Source: Tolypothrix sp. FACHB-123 (GTDB lineage: Bacteria > Cyanobacteriota > Cyanobacteriia > Cyanobacteriales > Nostocaceae). Taken from it: a DNA stretch of 40,666 nucleotides. Below the pieces are notes generated by a model that saw only the letters and a program-made list of their open reading frames with translations, made no database searches and was not told where the DNA came from. The first letter of the stretch is position 1, and every line of letters starts with the position of its first letter. A program made the translations under genes and the position numbers. The stretch covers positions 1-40,666 of the forward strand of contig NZ_JACJRE010000064.1 in the NCBI RefSeq assembly GCF_014697075.1, given 5' to 3'. This document shows, piece after piece, positions 8,901 to 17,692 of this stretch.

Positions 8901-9716
8901 TCAACTACTTAAACGCTTAATAACTTGCGATAAATGTTCAATAAACTCTTCATCAGTCCAGTAACCATCATGGCTTTGAGGATTCCACGATTGCCAAAGA
9001 TTTCCGGAATCAATCTCTATATCTTTATCTACTACTAAATCATAAGAAGGCGATAAAGGTTTTAAGGGCCAGCCTAAAACATCATCTTTATCGTAATAAT
9101 TAAACCATTTAAAATCAGGATTTGGTTTAGAAATTGCCACAATATCTGCAAATCCTGCCACAAATAAGGGGATATTACAGCCAGTGGTAAATAAATAGCG
9201 GAGATATTTCAACTTCAAAAAATCTTCTTGCTCTGGAGGAAATACAGGATAATCGGGGCTACCTTTCTGCCAAATGCCTTTATTTTTCTGGCTATCCCAA
9301 AGATAATTAGAGATAACTTGGCAACCTAATGAATGAGCCAAAATAATGATAGGGACATCGTTTGTAGAGAATTGATTTCTGGCTATTTTTAAGGAATAAA
9401 TAATCGATTTTTGAATTTTTTTGTATACACTACCATCATCTGTAGCTCGATGTTCTAAGGCAGATGCATCGCTAAACCCAAATAACATAAATTTGCGCAA
9501 ATCTTGCCAAGATAGAGGCGCACTTTGACGCATCTTTTCCCAAACGTTATATTGGTACTCTTGCAAATCAGAATGATAGTAAATCGGTTCTAAATGAACT
9601 GTAGCCCAAATATCTTTGCCTAAAGCTTTTTCTAGAGATTGTTTGAGAATATGGTAATAGTCTTTCTCCGTTTCTCCCATGCCATGTATGGTGAGAAATA
9701 CTAATTTTTTAGCCAT
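8901..9716 (-). CDS. Alpha/beta-hydrolase-like protein of unknown substrate
   Basis: A 271-aa protein with an N-terminal strand and HGMG (11-14), which can serve as an oxyanion loop. The nucleophile elbow AHSLG has Ser129. An acidic residue in DKDD and a His in SHDGYW near the C-terminus could complete a triad. It has no signal peptide. It is probably a cytoplasmic esterase or lipase-like protein; the substrate cannot be inferred. It stands alone on the minus strand. Confidence 0.75.
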   Translation of the reverse strand: MAKKLVFLTIHGMGETEKDYYHILKQSLEKALGKDIWATVHLEPIYYHSDLQEYQYNVWEKMRQSAPLSWQDLRKFMLFGFSDASALEHRATDDGSVYKKIQKSIIYSLKIARNQFSTNDVPIIILAHSLGCQVISNYLWDSQKNKGIWQKGSPDYPVFPPEQEDFLKLKYLRYLFTTGCNIPLFVAGFADIVAISKPNPDFKWFNYYDKDDVLGWPLKPLSPSYDLVVDKDIEIDSGNLWQSWNPQSHDGYWTDEEFIEHLSQVIKRLSS

Positions 9717-9982
9717 AGGGAAATTTTGGCAGCGTGTGAGTTTGGTTAGTTTATCAGGAGTTTAGGTAATAGAGGATGTGGGGTGATGGGTCGATTAGGA
9801 TTAATTTTATTGTTAACTTAACTGAAGCGATAGTAATAACTGTTGGAAATGCACCGCTAAGTGCGCCAAGTACGCCAAGGTAGGATAAAAGTATGGGTAA
9901 GTTGGTGATGCGTACTCTAGGGAAAGTATTGCAGATTTTATTTCTGTAAAATAAAAATCAAAAAGTAGCAGAAATTTGGATT

Positions 9983-10108
9983 ATGATGCAATCCACAGCA
10001 AAACAAACTGCACGTAGAGGGTGAATTTTTCCAGAACGGACTTTATCGCCAGAGTAACTTGCTAGGCGTAAAGCTGAAGATGAAGCTTTTTATGAGCGTA
10101 TTTTTTAA
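9983..10108 (+). pseudogene. Remnant of a small cyanobacterial protein gene
   Basis: One frame from ATG 9983 reads MMQSTAKQTARRG, stop, IFPERTLSPE, stop, LARRKAEDEAFYERIF, stop. The pieces stay in a single frame, broken by TGA and TAA, and then run into an intergenic repeat. The SPE.LARRKAEDEAFYER part recalls a small cyanobacterial family, from memory only. The rest of the 9717-10194 gap holds repeat sequence (about 10108-10170) and nothing else I can identify. Confidence 0.45.
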
Positions 10109-10194
10109 CGAACCGCATTCGACGTACTCCAAAGGAGAACTCGCAGAGTAGTCGTTCCCACAGGGTAGGCGCAAAGGAAGCGAAGGTAAGAGGA

Positions 10195-11643
10195 TTAAAG
10201 GGGTAAGTCGCGTAGGTAGTAAAAGTGATCGCCTTTTCTATCTTCTCCTTTAACTCGTCCTAAATAGCCTGTTAAGGGCGATGATAGTTCAATCAGGATT
10301 TCGTGCATTTCTTGTGGTTTTAATGGCTGTGGTGGATGCGATCCAAAATAAGCACCATGTAAAGCATCGACACCAGCAGCGTCTACACCTGAGTTTTGCA
10401 AATAATTTTTGACAAGCTGGATGATGTGCGATCGCAACTTAATCTGTTTTTCAGCTTTTTCAATATATTCATCAATTTTATAGTCAATCTGCCCAGGTTC
10501 TAAGTATTGCTGCAATTCTATTAAATTAATTGCACTTGGATATTTGGCTTTGAATTCAACTAGTTTTTGTAAAGTCATGACATTGATAATACTGATTTTA
10601 GATATTGCGGCAGATTCTTTGAGGTTTTTTGTGGGTTGACCTGGGCCAATAATCAACCGCACCGCTTGCAGATAATTTTCTTTAAGATGTCTTTTACCAA
10701 TCCTATCTAATTCTTCTACTGCGCGATCGGGAATGCTTTTACCTGCTTTACATTCACAAACAAGAGGATAAGGTTTTGAGCAAAATAAATCTAAGCCACC
10801 TGCACCACCTTTGTAGTTTTCCTCAACCTTAAATCCTAAAAAATCCAGGCTACGGCGGGCGATATTTTCAAAGTCTGTACCAGCTTGATAGTTACTTTTA
10901 CCCTCGTCTTTTTCAAGACTGCGATCGCCTAATGCTGCAATATCCTTTATCCAAGCTAAATCTGGATCGGATTGCTTAATTAGTTTGTTACTACTCCAAC
11001 CTAAAAATACTTTGATATCATCATCTAATTGTTTAGCAGTTGCATTAGTCATGCTAAATAAGGCTAATGAACTCTGCAATTGTTCCAATTCAGGATACTG
11101 GGTTGGTTCTAAATTTTCTAACTGGCGTTTGCGCTGGGCGAAAGTGCGATCGCTTAATATAGGTTCTACTTCCGAAGCATTTAAGGAATGACGTAAAGGT
11201 ACAAACTGACGATGTTTGGCTCGTACCGATATCTCAATTGGATGGAGAAATAAATAGATGCGTAGGTAGGCTAGAAAAATATAAGGTCGTTGCCCAAGTT
11301 CATATTGCAATGCTTCTTTCGTCCAGATTGTTAACTGGGATAAAACATCGAAAGACTCAGCAGTGTAAATTTTGCATCCTTCACATCTAGCCCAAGCTCT
11401 AATCAAAATATTGTTAGGGTCTAGTTTCTCTAAAGTTCCTCTAGCAAACATAGAAAAACTTGGGCAATAGTATTGCTGAAATAATTGGAAGTTCATCGAG
11501 TCATCGACTGGATAGAGAGCAAATTGTCGCCCTAGATTAATGAATTTACCAGGTATTACAGCAATCATCCGCCCTTGTACTAAGGATTCAATATCAGAGG
11601 CTGGTAAACACATTGCTGTATCTAATAACACCGATTCGCTCAT
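10195..11643 (-). CDS. DUF1802-like N-terminus fused to a PD-(D/E)XK nuclease-like domain
   Basis: A 482-aa protein. Residues about 1-145 resemble cyanobacterial DUF1802-type proteins (LPASDIESLVQGR, RAWARCEGC, QLTIWTKEAL). Residues about 250-350 form a restriction-endonuclease-like core: E259 in GTDFEN, D285 in GGLDLF, and E297-x-K299 in CECK, the full set expected for an active PD-(D/E)XK site. It is the last gene of a three-gene operon, two bases after the ATPase stop. I infer a DNA- or RNA-cutting effector controlled by the ATPase, possibly in defence. The nuclease motif is clear; the biological role is not. Confidence 0.75.
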   Translation of the reverse strand: MSESVLLDTAMCLPASDIESLVQGRMIAVIPGKFINLGRQFALYPVDDSMNFQLFQQYYCPSFSMFARGTLEKLDPNNILIRAWARCEGCKIYTAESFDVLSQLTIWTKEALQYELGQRPYIFLAYLRIYLFLHPIEISVRAKHRQFVPLRHSLNASEVEPILSDRTFAQRKRQLENLEPTQYPELEQLQSSLALFSMTNATAKQLDDDIKVFLGWSSNKLIKQSDPDLAWIKDIAALGDRSLEKDEGKSNYQAGTDFENIARRSLDFLGFKVEENYKGGAGGLDLFCSKPYPLVCECKAGKSIPDRAVEELDRIGKRHLKENYLQAVRLIIGPGQPTKNLKESAAISKISIINVMTLQKLVEFKAKYPSAINLIELQQYLEPGQIDYKIDEYIEKAEKQIKLRSHIIQLVKNYLQNSGVDAAGVDALHGAYFGSHPPQPLKPQEMHEILIELSSPLTGYLGRVKGEDRKGDHFYYLRDLPL

Positions 11644-11645
11644 CT

Positions 11646-13634
11646 TTAATTAAACAATTCACTCAAATCGTCAGAATCATCTGTTTCATGCACAATTAAT
11701 GGGTTAAGAAAGTCGTTTAATAATTCTTCCCCTTCAATAGTATCTTCATCAATCTGTCCAGATGGATCGCTGAGAATTTCTAACAACAAAGGATTATTAG
11801 CAGTTAGGGGCTTTGCAAAATCAAAAATTTGTTCTTCTGTTAATTGATAGCTATTGCGTTTTTGATACACAGAATATATATCAATGAGTGGACGAACTTC
11901 TTCTAGTTTTAGATCAACATGTTCTCCACCTAATTCTTCAACCAACTTCTTGAGATGACCGTAAGAATCCCAATTCTTGTGAATCTTTTTTTCTTTGATT
12001 TTAGAACGGACTAAACATCCTCGTGTGATATCAAAGGTTTTATATTCAATTAAACGCCACATGCCTGCCCCTACGGCTTTTCCATGCGAGTATTGCAGCA
12101 CAGCGACGCCAATTTTGAAAACCTTATCTTTCTCTTTGCCAATTACTTTAAAATTAATCCAACCTTGATTTTTTGATTTTGGCTCTATGTCAACAACATC
12201 TTCAATTGTGACTTCTTGTAATTTCTCACCTGTTGAAGTTTCACCATTTAATGTCTGACCTTTTAAAGCCTCAAAACAAAAGCGTAAAGCATGATTAATT
12301 AGATCATTATCCTCTATTATATTTAGACGTGTTAATTTACTTTCTCTATCTAATACTAGCTGGAAACGTTCTAGTGGTTCTACTGGTAGTGTGTCTTCTT
12401 CTACATTAAAATTATCTGCACACCATTTCAATGCTTCTCTGACAGTTAATCCGTTTTTACCATATTTTCTCACTTCACTCTCTTGAAATGGATAGAGTGG
12501 ATTATGCGGTATCAAATTTCTTATTTCGTAAAAATTTTGTAGCCAAAGGGTGACTAGTTGAACCATAGAATCAGCACCCAGGGTTTTTAAATTTATAGCT
12601 TTACGTTGTGTATATTTTGAAACTCTATCTGGCGTGCCTCCAGGCATTAAATTTACTTTATTTGTCCATGTATCAGGCAGCATAACTGTGAGAATAACGA
12701 CACCTCGGCCTAGTTCAGACTGTTCGAGAGTATCATGCAAACGTTTTACTAAATCAGCAATTACCTGCGGAGTTGTTAATCCATCATCATTACAATTATT
12801 TTCTACGTCAATCTCATCAAAACAAATGATTACTGGTTGATAATAACTTACCAAATTTAGAATTTCTTGAATAATTTTAAGAGCTTCAGCTTCTCTATCT
12901 TGATTAGTTTTTTGAGGATTGGGTAATCCCATAGCATCGGCATTAGAGTTTGCTAATTCTTCCCCAGATAACCATTTGATTGCAAAAGTTGCTCTAGTTT
13001 CTGAAAGTGTCCACAAAATAGCCCTGACAATATAAGGATCTGCATTTGGTTTTGCTCTAAGAACTTCTTTCGTTAGCCTATCCATTAAATTTTTGTTTCT
13101 AGCTAACCAACTTGCATATACTTTGTCAAATCGTTCTAGAAGTTCTTGTGGTGAAAGACTCGGAGCATCAGCATTAATAGCTTTAAATCCTTCGTTTGCC
13201 ATTGCAGCTGCTACTTCTTGCCACTGCATAACCTCTTGGCTACCAGTTTTGCTGAGACTATCTGTCAAAGTTTGTTGGAATTGGTATTTAACCAAATTTA
13301 AATCAGTGTAGTTATTCACACCTGCATAAACGAATAAAGCCCCACCATCGCGTTCCAAACGATGACGAATGCGACTGAGGAGGTGAGTTTTACCTACACC
13401 TTGTGCAGCTGTTATGGCAATTGATGTTACTTTGTCATAACTAGACTGACTTGTACTTACTAATTCAATCGCCTGAAATACTGCATCAGAAGCATGAGCA
13501 TTAAGAGAAGGAACATCAGGGAATCCCTTCCCCCAGATATCTTGTTCTTTGACTATTCCCGCATTGATAAATGGATTGTGACTTTTGATAGCGGCATTGA
13601 GAACTTCTAACGGAGAAACTGTTGAACTATCCAT
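11646..13634 (-). CDS. Large P-loop ATPase of a three-gene cassette
   Basis: A 662-aa protein. The Walker A motif is AAQGVGKT (about 76-83) and Walker B is VIICFDEID (D273, E274), resembling Orc/Cdc6-like or BrxD-like AAA+ ATPases. Residues about 470-600 form a separate C-terminal domain of unknown type, and the last 25 residues are strongly acidic. It lies between a small predicted DNA-binding protein and a nuclease-like protein, with gaps of 47 and 2 bases. I infer that ATP hydrolysis gates the nuclease. It does not match a named defence system that I can assign. Confidence 0.75.
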   Translation of the reverse strand: MDSSTVSPLEVLNAAIKSHNPFINAGIVKEQDIWGKGFPDVPSLNAHASDAVFQAIELVSTSQSSYDKVTSIAITAAQGVGKTHLLSRIRHRLERDGGALFVYAGVNNYTDLNLVKYQFQQTLTDSLSKTGSQEVMQWQEVAAAMANEGFKAINADAPSLSPQELLERFDKVYASWLARNKNLMDRLTKEVLRAKPNADPYIVRAILWTLSETRATFAIKWLSGEELANSNADAMGLPNPQKTNQDREAEALKIIQEILNLVSYYQPVIICFDEIDVENNCNDDGLTTPQVIADLVKRLHDTLEQSELGRGVVILTVMLPDTWTNKVNLMPGGTPDRVSKYTQRKAINLKTLGADSMVQLVTLWLQNFYEIRNLIPHNPLYPFQESEVRKYGKNGLTVREALKWCADNFNVEEDTLPVEPLERFQLVLDRESKLTRLNIIEDNDLINHALRFCFEALKGQTLNGETSTGEKLQEVTIEDVVDIEPKSKNQGWINFKVIGKEKDKVFKIGVAVLQYSHGKAVGAGMWRLIEYKTFDITRGCLVRSKIKEKKIHKNWDSYGHLKKLVEELGGEHVDLKLEEVRPLIDIYSVYQKRNSYQLTEEQIFDFAKPLTANNPLLLEILSDPSGQIDEDTIEGEELLNDFLNPLIVHETDDSDDLSELFN

Positions 13635-13681
13635 AGTGATTATGTTTGAGGTAAGGAGCTACACAGGGAATTTAGAATGAT

Positions 13682-14338
13682 TTAGGAATTTAAAAGCTTT
13701 GTATAGTAGCGCAATCCACCACCAGGAATTGTTATCGAGTCATCACGCTTATCAGGTGTGATATCTGGCATTTCTCCAGCCATTAGCTGAAAAATATCGT
13801 TAGCCTGCATTTCCAAAAGCCACGTATTGAAATTTTCACGACTAACACGATTAGCTATTTCTCTTCTAATACGATAAATTGGTACCAAATCATTGAGGTT
13901 GTAGTTTTGGTTCAATTTTTCGTAGGTTTCCAAGACAACTGGCTTAAATTCGTCGTAAGAAATGATCGTATTTGTACTTTTTAATGATACAGATGTACTA
14001 TCTAGTGCCACATCTATCTGACTAATCCATTTCACCAACGCATTCGCAGCCCAAGTACCAACAATTGTCCCTTCAAATTTAAAATCGCTATCTTTCAAAC
14101 CCTCACCCAATACCTCTAAACCCTTGGGAGAAGCTAAAGAGTATCCCTTTTTAGAAATAGCGATCGCTCCTTGTTTCTGCAATTCTTCAAAGATTCCCTG
14201 ATATTCTGCTACCTTCTTGCCTTTAGGTACAATTCTCTTGGTAAGTAGTCCTTTTGTTACCTCTTGCTGTGTTCCTCCCAAATCCCATAAAGCCAGTAGC
14301 AAGCGAGTTTTAGTTAAATTATTTTTCTTTACAGTCAT
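13682..14338 (-). CDS. Small winged-helix-like protein, first gene of the ATPase-nuclease cassette
   Basis: A 218-aa basic protein. Residues about 1-75 (LTKTRLLLALWDLGG...LTKRIV...FEELQKQGAIAISKKGYSLASPKG) read like a winged helix with a C-terminal beta wing, similar to replication- or restriction-linked regulators. The remainder is helical and unrecognised. It leads the operon, so it may recognise DNA for the ATPase and nuclease or regulate the operon. Confidence 0.65.
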   Translation of the reverse strand: MTVKKNNLTKTRLLLALWDLGGTQQEVTKGLLTKRIVPKGKKVAEYQGIFEELQKQGAIAISKKGYSLASPKGLEVLGEGLKDSDFKFEGTIVGTWAANALVKWISQIDVALDSTSVSLKSTNTIISYDEFKPVVLETYEKLNQNYNLNDLVPIYRIRREIANRVSRENFNTWLLEMQANDIFQLMAGEMPDITPDKRDDSITIPGGGLRYYTKLLNS

Positions 14339-14825
14339 TATCTGTAGCCTATTTAACTTACTTTAATAATGATAGTTTTATTTTTTTTACATTGACTACT
14401 TAAGAATAATCAAAAATTTGCCTAAAAAATGAGAGTTATGTCCGAATTATGAATAATAAATTAGCACAGGAGAATTTTAAGTAAAAATACTTAGTGCTTT
14501 ATGATTTAAAATCTTAGATTTTTAGACTTTTAATAGCTTATAGGTTGTGAGTACTAGAAAATCTGTGTGCTAAATAATAGCGATCGCGTCCCTCTCCCAA
14601 AAGCTACTAGGTTAAATTTCAACATATTACTTAAGGATGAATGCGGTTTCTTTCAAAGGCAAGATGGAATACTTGCAAAACTGCATCAATATACATAACA
14701 GTGACACGCTTTACTTGTGCTGTTGTGAATGAGCCAATATTTTTTCTATATCTGGAAAAATCCTGGAAATTCTGATTCTGTATTTTGCAACAGCACGGCT
14801 TTAGCAAATGCAGGTAAAAAAAACG
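14339..14825. other. Intergenic region, no gene seen
   Basis: This AT-rich gap lies between the divergently transcribed cassette and the lipoprotein gene and should carry promoters for both. I see no convincing ORF, RNA or large repeat. A short ORF starting at 14729 on the + strand has no family features and overlaps the lipoprotein start. Confidence 0.5.
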
Positions 14826-15317
14826 ATGAACACAACATACGGAAAGCGTACATTTGTTTCGCGTCTGCTGGCTATTTGTCTGTCAGCATTGTTAATAGTA
14901 CCCGTGCTAACTAGCTGCGGAGGCTCCCGAACTGCTAATGTCCCACCACCAGTTGATGATACGGTTGGTAGAACAGTGAGCGATCGCAACATCACAAACC
15001 AACCCGAAGCTAAGAAGGGGCTGGGTACAGGACAAAAAGTAGCAATTTTGGCCGGAGCCGCAGCGCTTTACTACCTCTACAACAGACATCAGAACGCGCA
15101 ACAAGAAGGGCCTCAAGGTAAATATTACCTTTCTAAAAACGGGCGTGTATACTACCGCGATGCTCAACACCGCGCTCATTGGGTAACTCCACCACCAGAA
15201 GGAATTCGCGTCCCTGAATCGGAAGCGCAAAGATACCGCGACTTTCAAGGTTATAACGGGCGCTCTACAGGTAGAGATTTAACTGGTATCTCTGCAACTG
15301 AAGCTCCAGCATTGTAA
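14826..15317 (+). CDS. Predicted lipoprotein of unknown function
   Basis: A 163-aa protein starting MNTTYGKRTFVSRLLAICLS, a typical signal peptide ending in the lipobox LTSC, so it should be lipid-anchored. A second hydrophobic stretch, VAILAGAAALYYLYN, follows near residue 75, and the C-terminal part contains YYLSKNGRVYYRDAQHRAHWV. The start at 14826 is favoured over 14808, although AGG at 14812-14814 is a weak, distant site. A repeat protein gene follows 90 bases later on the same strand. Confidence 0.75.
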   Translation: MNTTYGKRTFVSRLLAICLSALLIVPVLTSCGGSRTANVPPPVDDTVGRTVSDRNITNQPEAKKGLGTGQKVAILAGAAALYYLYNRHQNAQQEGPQGKYYLSKNGRVYYRDAQHRAHWVTPPPEGIRVPESEAQRYRDFQGYNGRSTGRDLTGISATEAPAL

Positions 15318-15407
15318 ATCAGTTAAACCTGTGTGTCATGCAAGCAACTTGAGAGAATAACGCCTGTCACGCAGGTGAAACCACAATATTCACAAAGGAG
15401 ACAGATC

Positions 15408-15782
15408 GTGGTAGATGATTTTTTCCGCAGAGCGAGGGATTTGTTCTTAGGAAACAAAAACAATCAAGCTGAAGACGAATACCGCGATCGCGATGTCCGT
15501 CCAGCCAGTGAAGACCCCTATGGTGATCCCGCAGACCAAGACGTTTACGGAAACGCTATCCCCGCTAGTCAAGACCCCTACGGCGACCCCGCAGACGTTT
15601 ACGGGAACGCTATCCCCGCTAGTCAAGACCCCTATGGTGATCCGGGAGACTATTACGGGAACGCTATCCCCGCTAGCCAAGACCCTTACGGCGACCCCGC
15701 AGACCAGAACATTTACGGTGATGTCCGTCCAGCTAGCGAAGATCCATACGGCGATCCCGCCGATGAAGAATACCGCCGTTAA
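15408..15782 (+). CDS. Acidic DPYGDP tandem-repeat protein
   Basis: A 124-aa protein starting at GTG 15408, with AAGGAG at 15395-15400. After a basic N-terminus (VDDFFRRARDLFLGNKN) it consists of five tandem copies of about 16-20 residues with the core PAS(Q/E)DPYGDP, rich in Asp, Pro, Gly and Tyr. No family is known to me. Low complexity suggests a disordered or surface-binding protein. Upstream in-frame sequence from 15333 lacks a ribosome site. Confidence 0.7.
   Translation: MVDDFFRRARDLFLGNKNNQAEDEYRDRDVRPASEDPYGDPADQDVYGNAIPASQDPYGDPADVYGNAIPASQDPYGDPGDYYGNAIPASQDPYGDPADQNIYGDVRPASEDPYGDPADEEYRR
15493..15770. repeat. Tandem DNA repeat inside the DPYGDP gene
   Basis: Imperfect units of about 50-60 bases, in whole codons, repeat five times around a core such as GACCCCTA(C/T)GG. 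Copies 2-4 are almost identical at DNA level, which suggests recent duplication or gene conversion. Confidence 0.8.
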
Positions 15783-15830
15783 AGCTAACTAGGATTGTTG
15801 AGGCTTCGATAACTTGGTAGATAGCATAAA

Positions 15831-15864
15831 AGGCAGTAGGATTGAAAACTACTGCCTTTTTTTT
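15831..15864 (+). terminator. Rho-independent terminator after the DPYGDP gene
   Basis: AGGCAGTAG (15831-15839) pairs perfectly with CTACTGCCT (15849-15857) and is followed by a run of T residues. Another repeat hairpin (GCCTGC...GCAGGC) lies at about 15959-15975. Confidence 0.85.
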
Positions 15865-16063
15865 AAAGAAACTCGGCATTTGCGAATAAGCAAATAGTTC
15901 TCTTGCTTACCCGATATACCGCCCACAGGCTAGAAGCCTGGGGCTATTATTACCAAGCCTGCCTTTGCAGGCTTTGTTCAATTAGCCGCACCCTTCTAGG
16001 GTAGCGGCGAGATTGCGGGATCAGCAACTTTACTAAACCGTGAAATTTCTCCGAATTTGTTGA

Positions 16064-17044
16064 TTAAACGCTCACAGCCGCTAAAATTTCTTGCGCTCGG
16101 TCAATATTTTGACGTACAGATTGGGCAGAAATATGCAAAGCAGCTTTTTCTTCGTCGGTGATATTTAATTCCAATACGCTCTCAATTCCACCGCAACTCA
16201 AGCGACAGGGAACGCCGATGAAGACATCATTTAAGCCGTATTCACCTTGCAGATAAGCGGCTACAGGTAACAATCGCGACTGATTAAGCAATATCGATTC
16301 CACCATGACGCTAACAGCAGAAGCGGGAGCAAAAAAAGCACCGCCTGTCTGCATTAATTCGACAATTTCCGCCCCACCATTGCGGGTTCTTTCTACTAAG
16401 CGTTCAATGGTGGATGTATCTAATAATTCTGTAATTGGGATGCCGTTGACGTTAGCATAACGCGGTAAGGGAACCATTAAATCGCCATGACTACCCAATA
16501 CCATCGCTTTAACATCGGCGGGTAAAACTCCTAATTCTAAAGCAATAAAAGCTTCAAATCTGGCTGAGTCTAACACGCCAGCCATACCCATGACGCGATC
16601 GCGTGGTAATCCGCTAGCTTGCCAAGCTAAATAAGTCATCACATCTAAAGGATTGGTGACAACGATTAAAATTGCATTGGGAGAATGTGCGATCGCATTT
16701 TTGGCTGCTTCCACCACAATCTTGGCATTGGTTTTGAGTAAATCATCTCTACTCATACCGGGTTTGCGGGGAATACCTGCGGTAATCACGACAATTTCCG
16801 AACCCGATGTATCAACGTAATCATTAGTACCGATAATTTGACGATTATGGATTTCAATTCCCCTAGCTTCCATCAAATCCAGCGCCAAGCCTTGAGGCAT
16901 ACCTTTGACGATATCTAGCAATACTACATCTGCTAGGTTTTTTTCAGCAATTCTTTGGGCTAGGGTACTACCAACTCTACCAGCACCAATAACAGTCACG
17001 CGGGGTAAATGACATACAGCCGGAGATTCAAGATAAGAAGACAT
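16064..17044 (-). CDS. mdh: Malate dehydrogenase (LDH-like type)
   Basis: NAD-dependent oxidation of malate to oxaloacetate. The 326-aa protein has the Rossmann loop GAGRVG (20-25), the substrate loop ITAGIPRKPGMSR (about 87-99) with the arginine typical of malate enzymes, and the catalytic His186 in GSHGD. Length is slightly above the family norm because of a short N-terminal tail before PRVTVIG. It is a single gene on the minus strand, flanked by repeats. Confidence 0.95.
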   Translation of the reverse strand: MSSYLESPAVCHLPRVTVIGAGRVGSTLAQRIAEKNLADVVLLDIVKGMPQGLALDLMEARGIEIHNRQIIGTNDYVDTSGSEIVVITAGIPRKPGMSRDDLLKTNAKIVVEAAKNAIAHSPNAILIVVTNPLDVMTYLAWQASGLPRDRVMGMAGVLDSARFEAFIALELGVLPADVKAMVLGSHGDLMVPLPRYANVNGIPITELLDTSTIERLVERTRNGGAEIVELMQTGGAFFAPASAVSVMVESILLNQSRLLPVAAYLQGEYGLNDVFIGVPCRLSCGGIESVLELNITDEEKAALHISAQSVRQNIDRAQEILAAVSV

Positions 17045-17149
17045 ATATATAAGCGACTAAATAGTCGGAGATAGTATTCCACCACCTACCTCAACGATAG
17101 ATGAGTGGTTTGGTTGATAAATTATGATGAGTTTGTTTTCAGCACAAAA

Positions 17150-17260
17150 GATGTTTTCCAACAAAGGACAAAAGTCCTGATTCATAGGGTTATAACTTTT
17201 TTATCAGCACAAAGGTGCTTTAAAATCCAGGACTGAAGTCCCAATTACTAGTTCGATCAA
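17150..17260. repeat. Degenerate intergenic repeat ('aggactgaagtcc' type)
   Basis: Short palindromic pieces such as GGACAAAAGTCC, AGCACAAAGGTGCT and GGACTGAAGTCC follow one another between mdh and ndhO. Such pieces are common dispersed repeats in cyanobacteria. Confidence 0.55.
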
Positions 17261-17293
17261 CCCCAGACTAAAAATTAGTCTGAGGGGAGAGAA

Positions 17294-17509
17294 TTATTTA
17301 AATTCTTCTAGTTGATCTACACGTAACCAAATGTTGGGTGTTGGAACTTGGCCAAATTTCACCAAGGCGTAATCACCTTTGAGATCAACAATTTCGCCTT
17401 TGCTGTCAAACAAGTAGTTAGGAAAGCGAGTATCGCTAGCTTTTGCTTCTAAGCTGTTTTCCAGCTTTTCGCGAACAGCGCGAACCATATCACCTTTTTT
17501 GATTGGCAT
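17294..17509 (-). CDS. ndhO: NAD(P)H-quinone oxidoreductase subunit O
   Basis: A small subunit specific to the cyanobacterial and chloroplast NDH-1 complex of cyclic electron flow and respiration. The 71-aa protein from [19 protein letters not shown] matches the expected length and ends in [13 protein letters not shown]. The ATG at 17509 has GAGGGGAA just upstream. A longer frame to 17569 adds 20 unlikely residues. Confidence 0.95.
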   Translation of the reverse strand: MPIKKGDMVRAVREKLENSLEAKASDTRFPNYLFDSKGEIVDLKGDYALVKFGQVPTPNIWLRVDQLEEFK

Positions 17510-17669
17510 GAGTTCCCCTCTCGATTTTATAAATCCTTTTATACAGGATCTTAGCTCGTGCCAATACATAAAGGCTAAAAGCTGGCATTGGTATCTGTGA
17601 ATATTAAGGTTTAACTTTCCAATGTATTACGAAACGTAAATAAGGCGGTACATCAATATATTCTAGAGG

Positions 17670-17692
17670 GCATGGCAGTGCCATGCCCCTAC
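17670..17692. repeat. Short hairpin repeat at the 3' end of mutM
   Basis: GGGCATGGCA and TGCCATGCCC are perfect complements around a one-base centre, followed on the + strand by CTAC. It is a short relative of 6229-6292 and may serve as a terminator for mutM. Confidence 0.6.
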
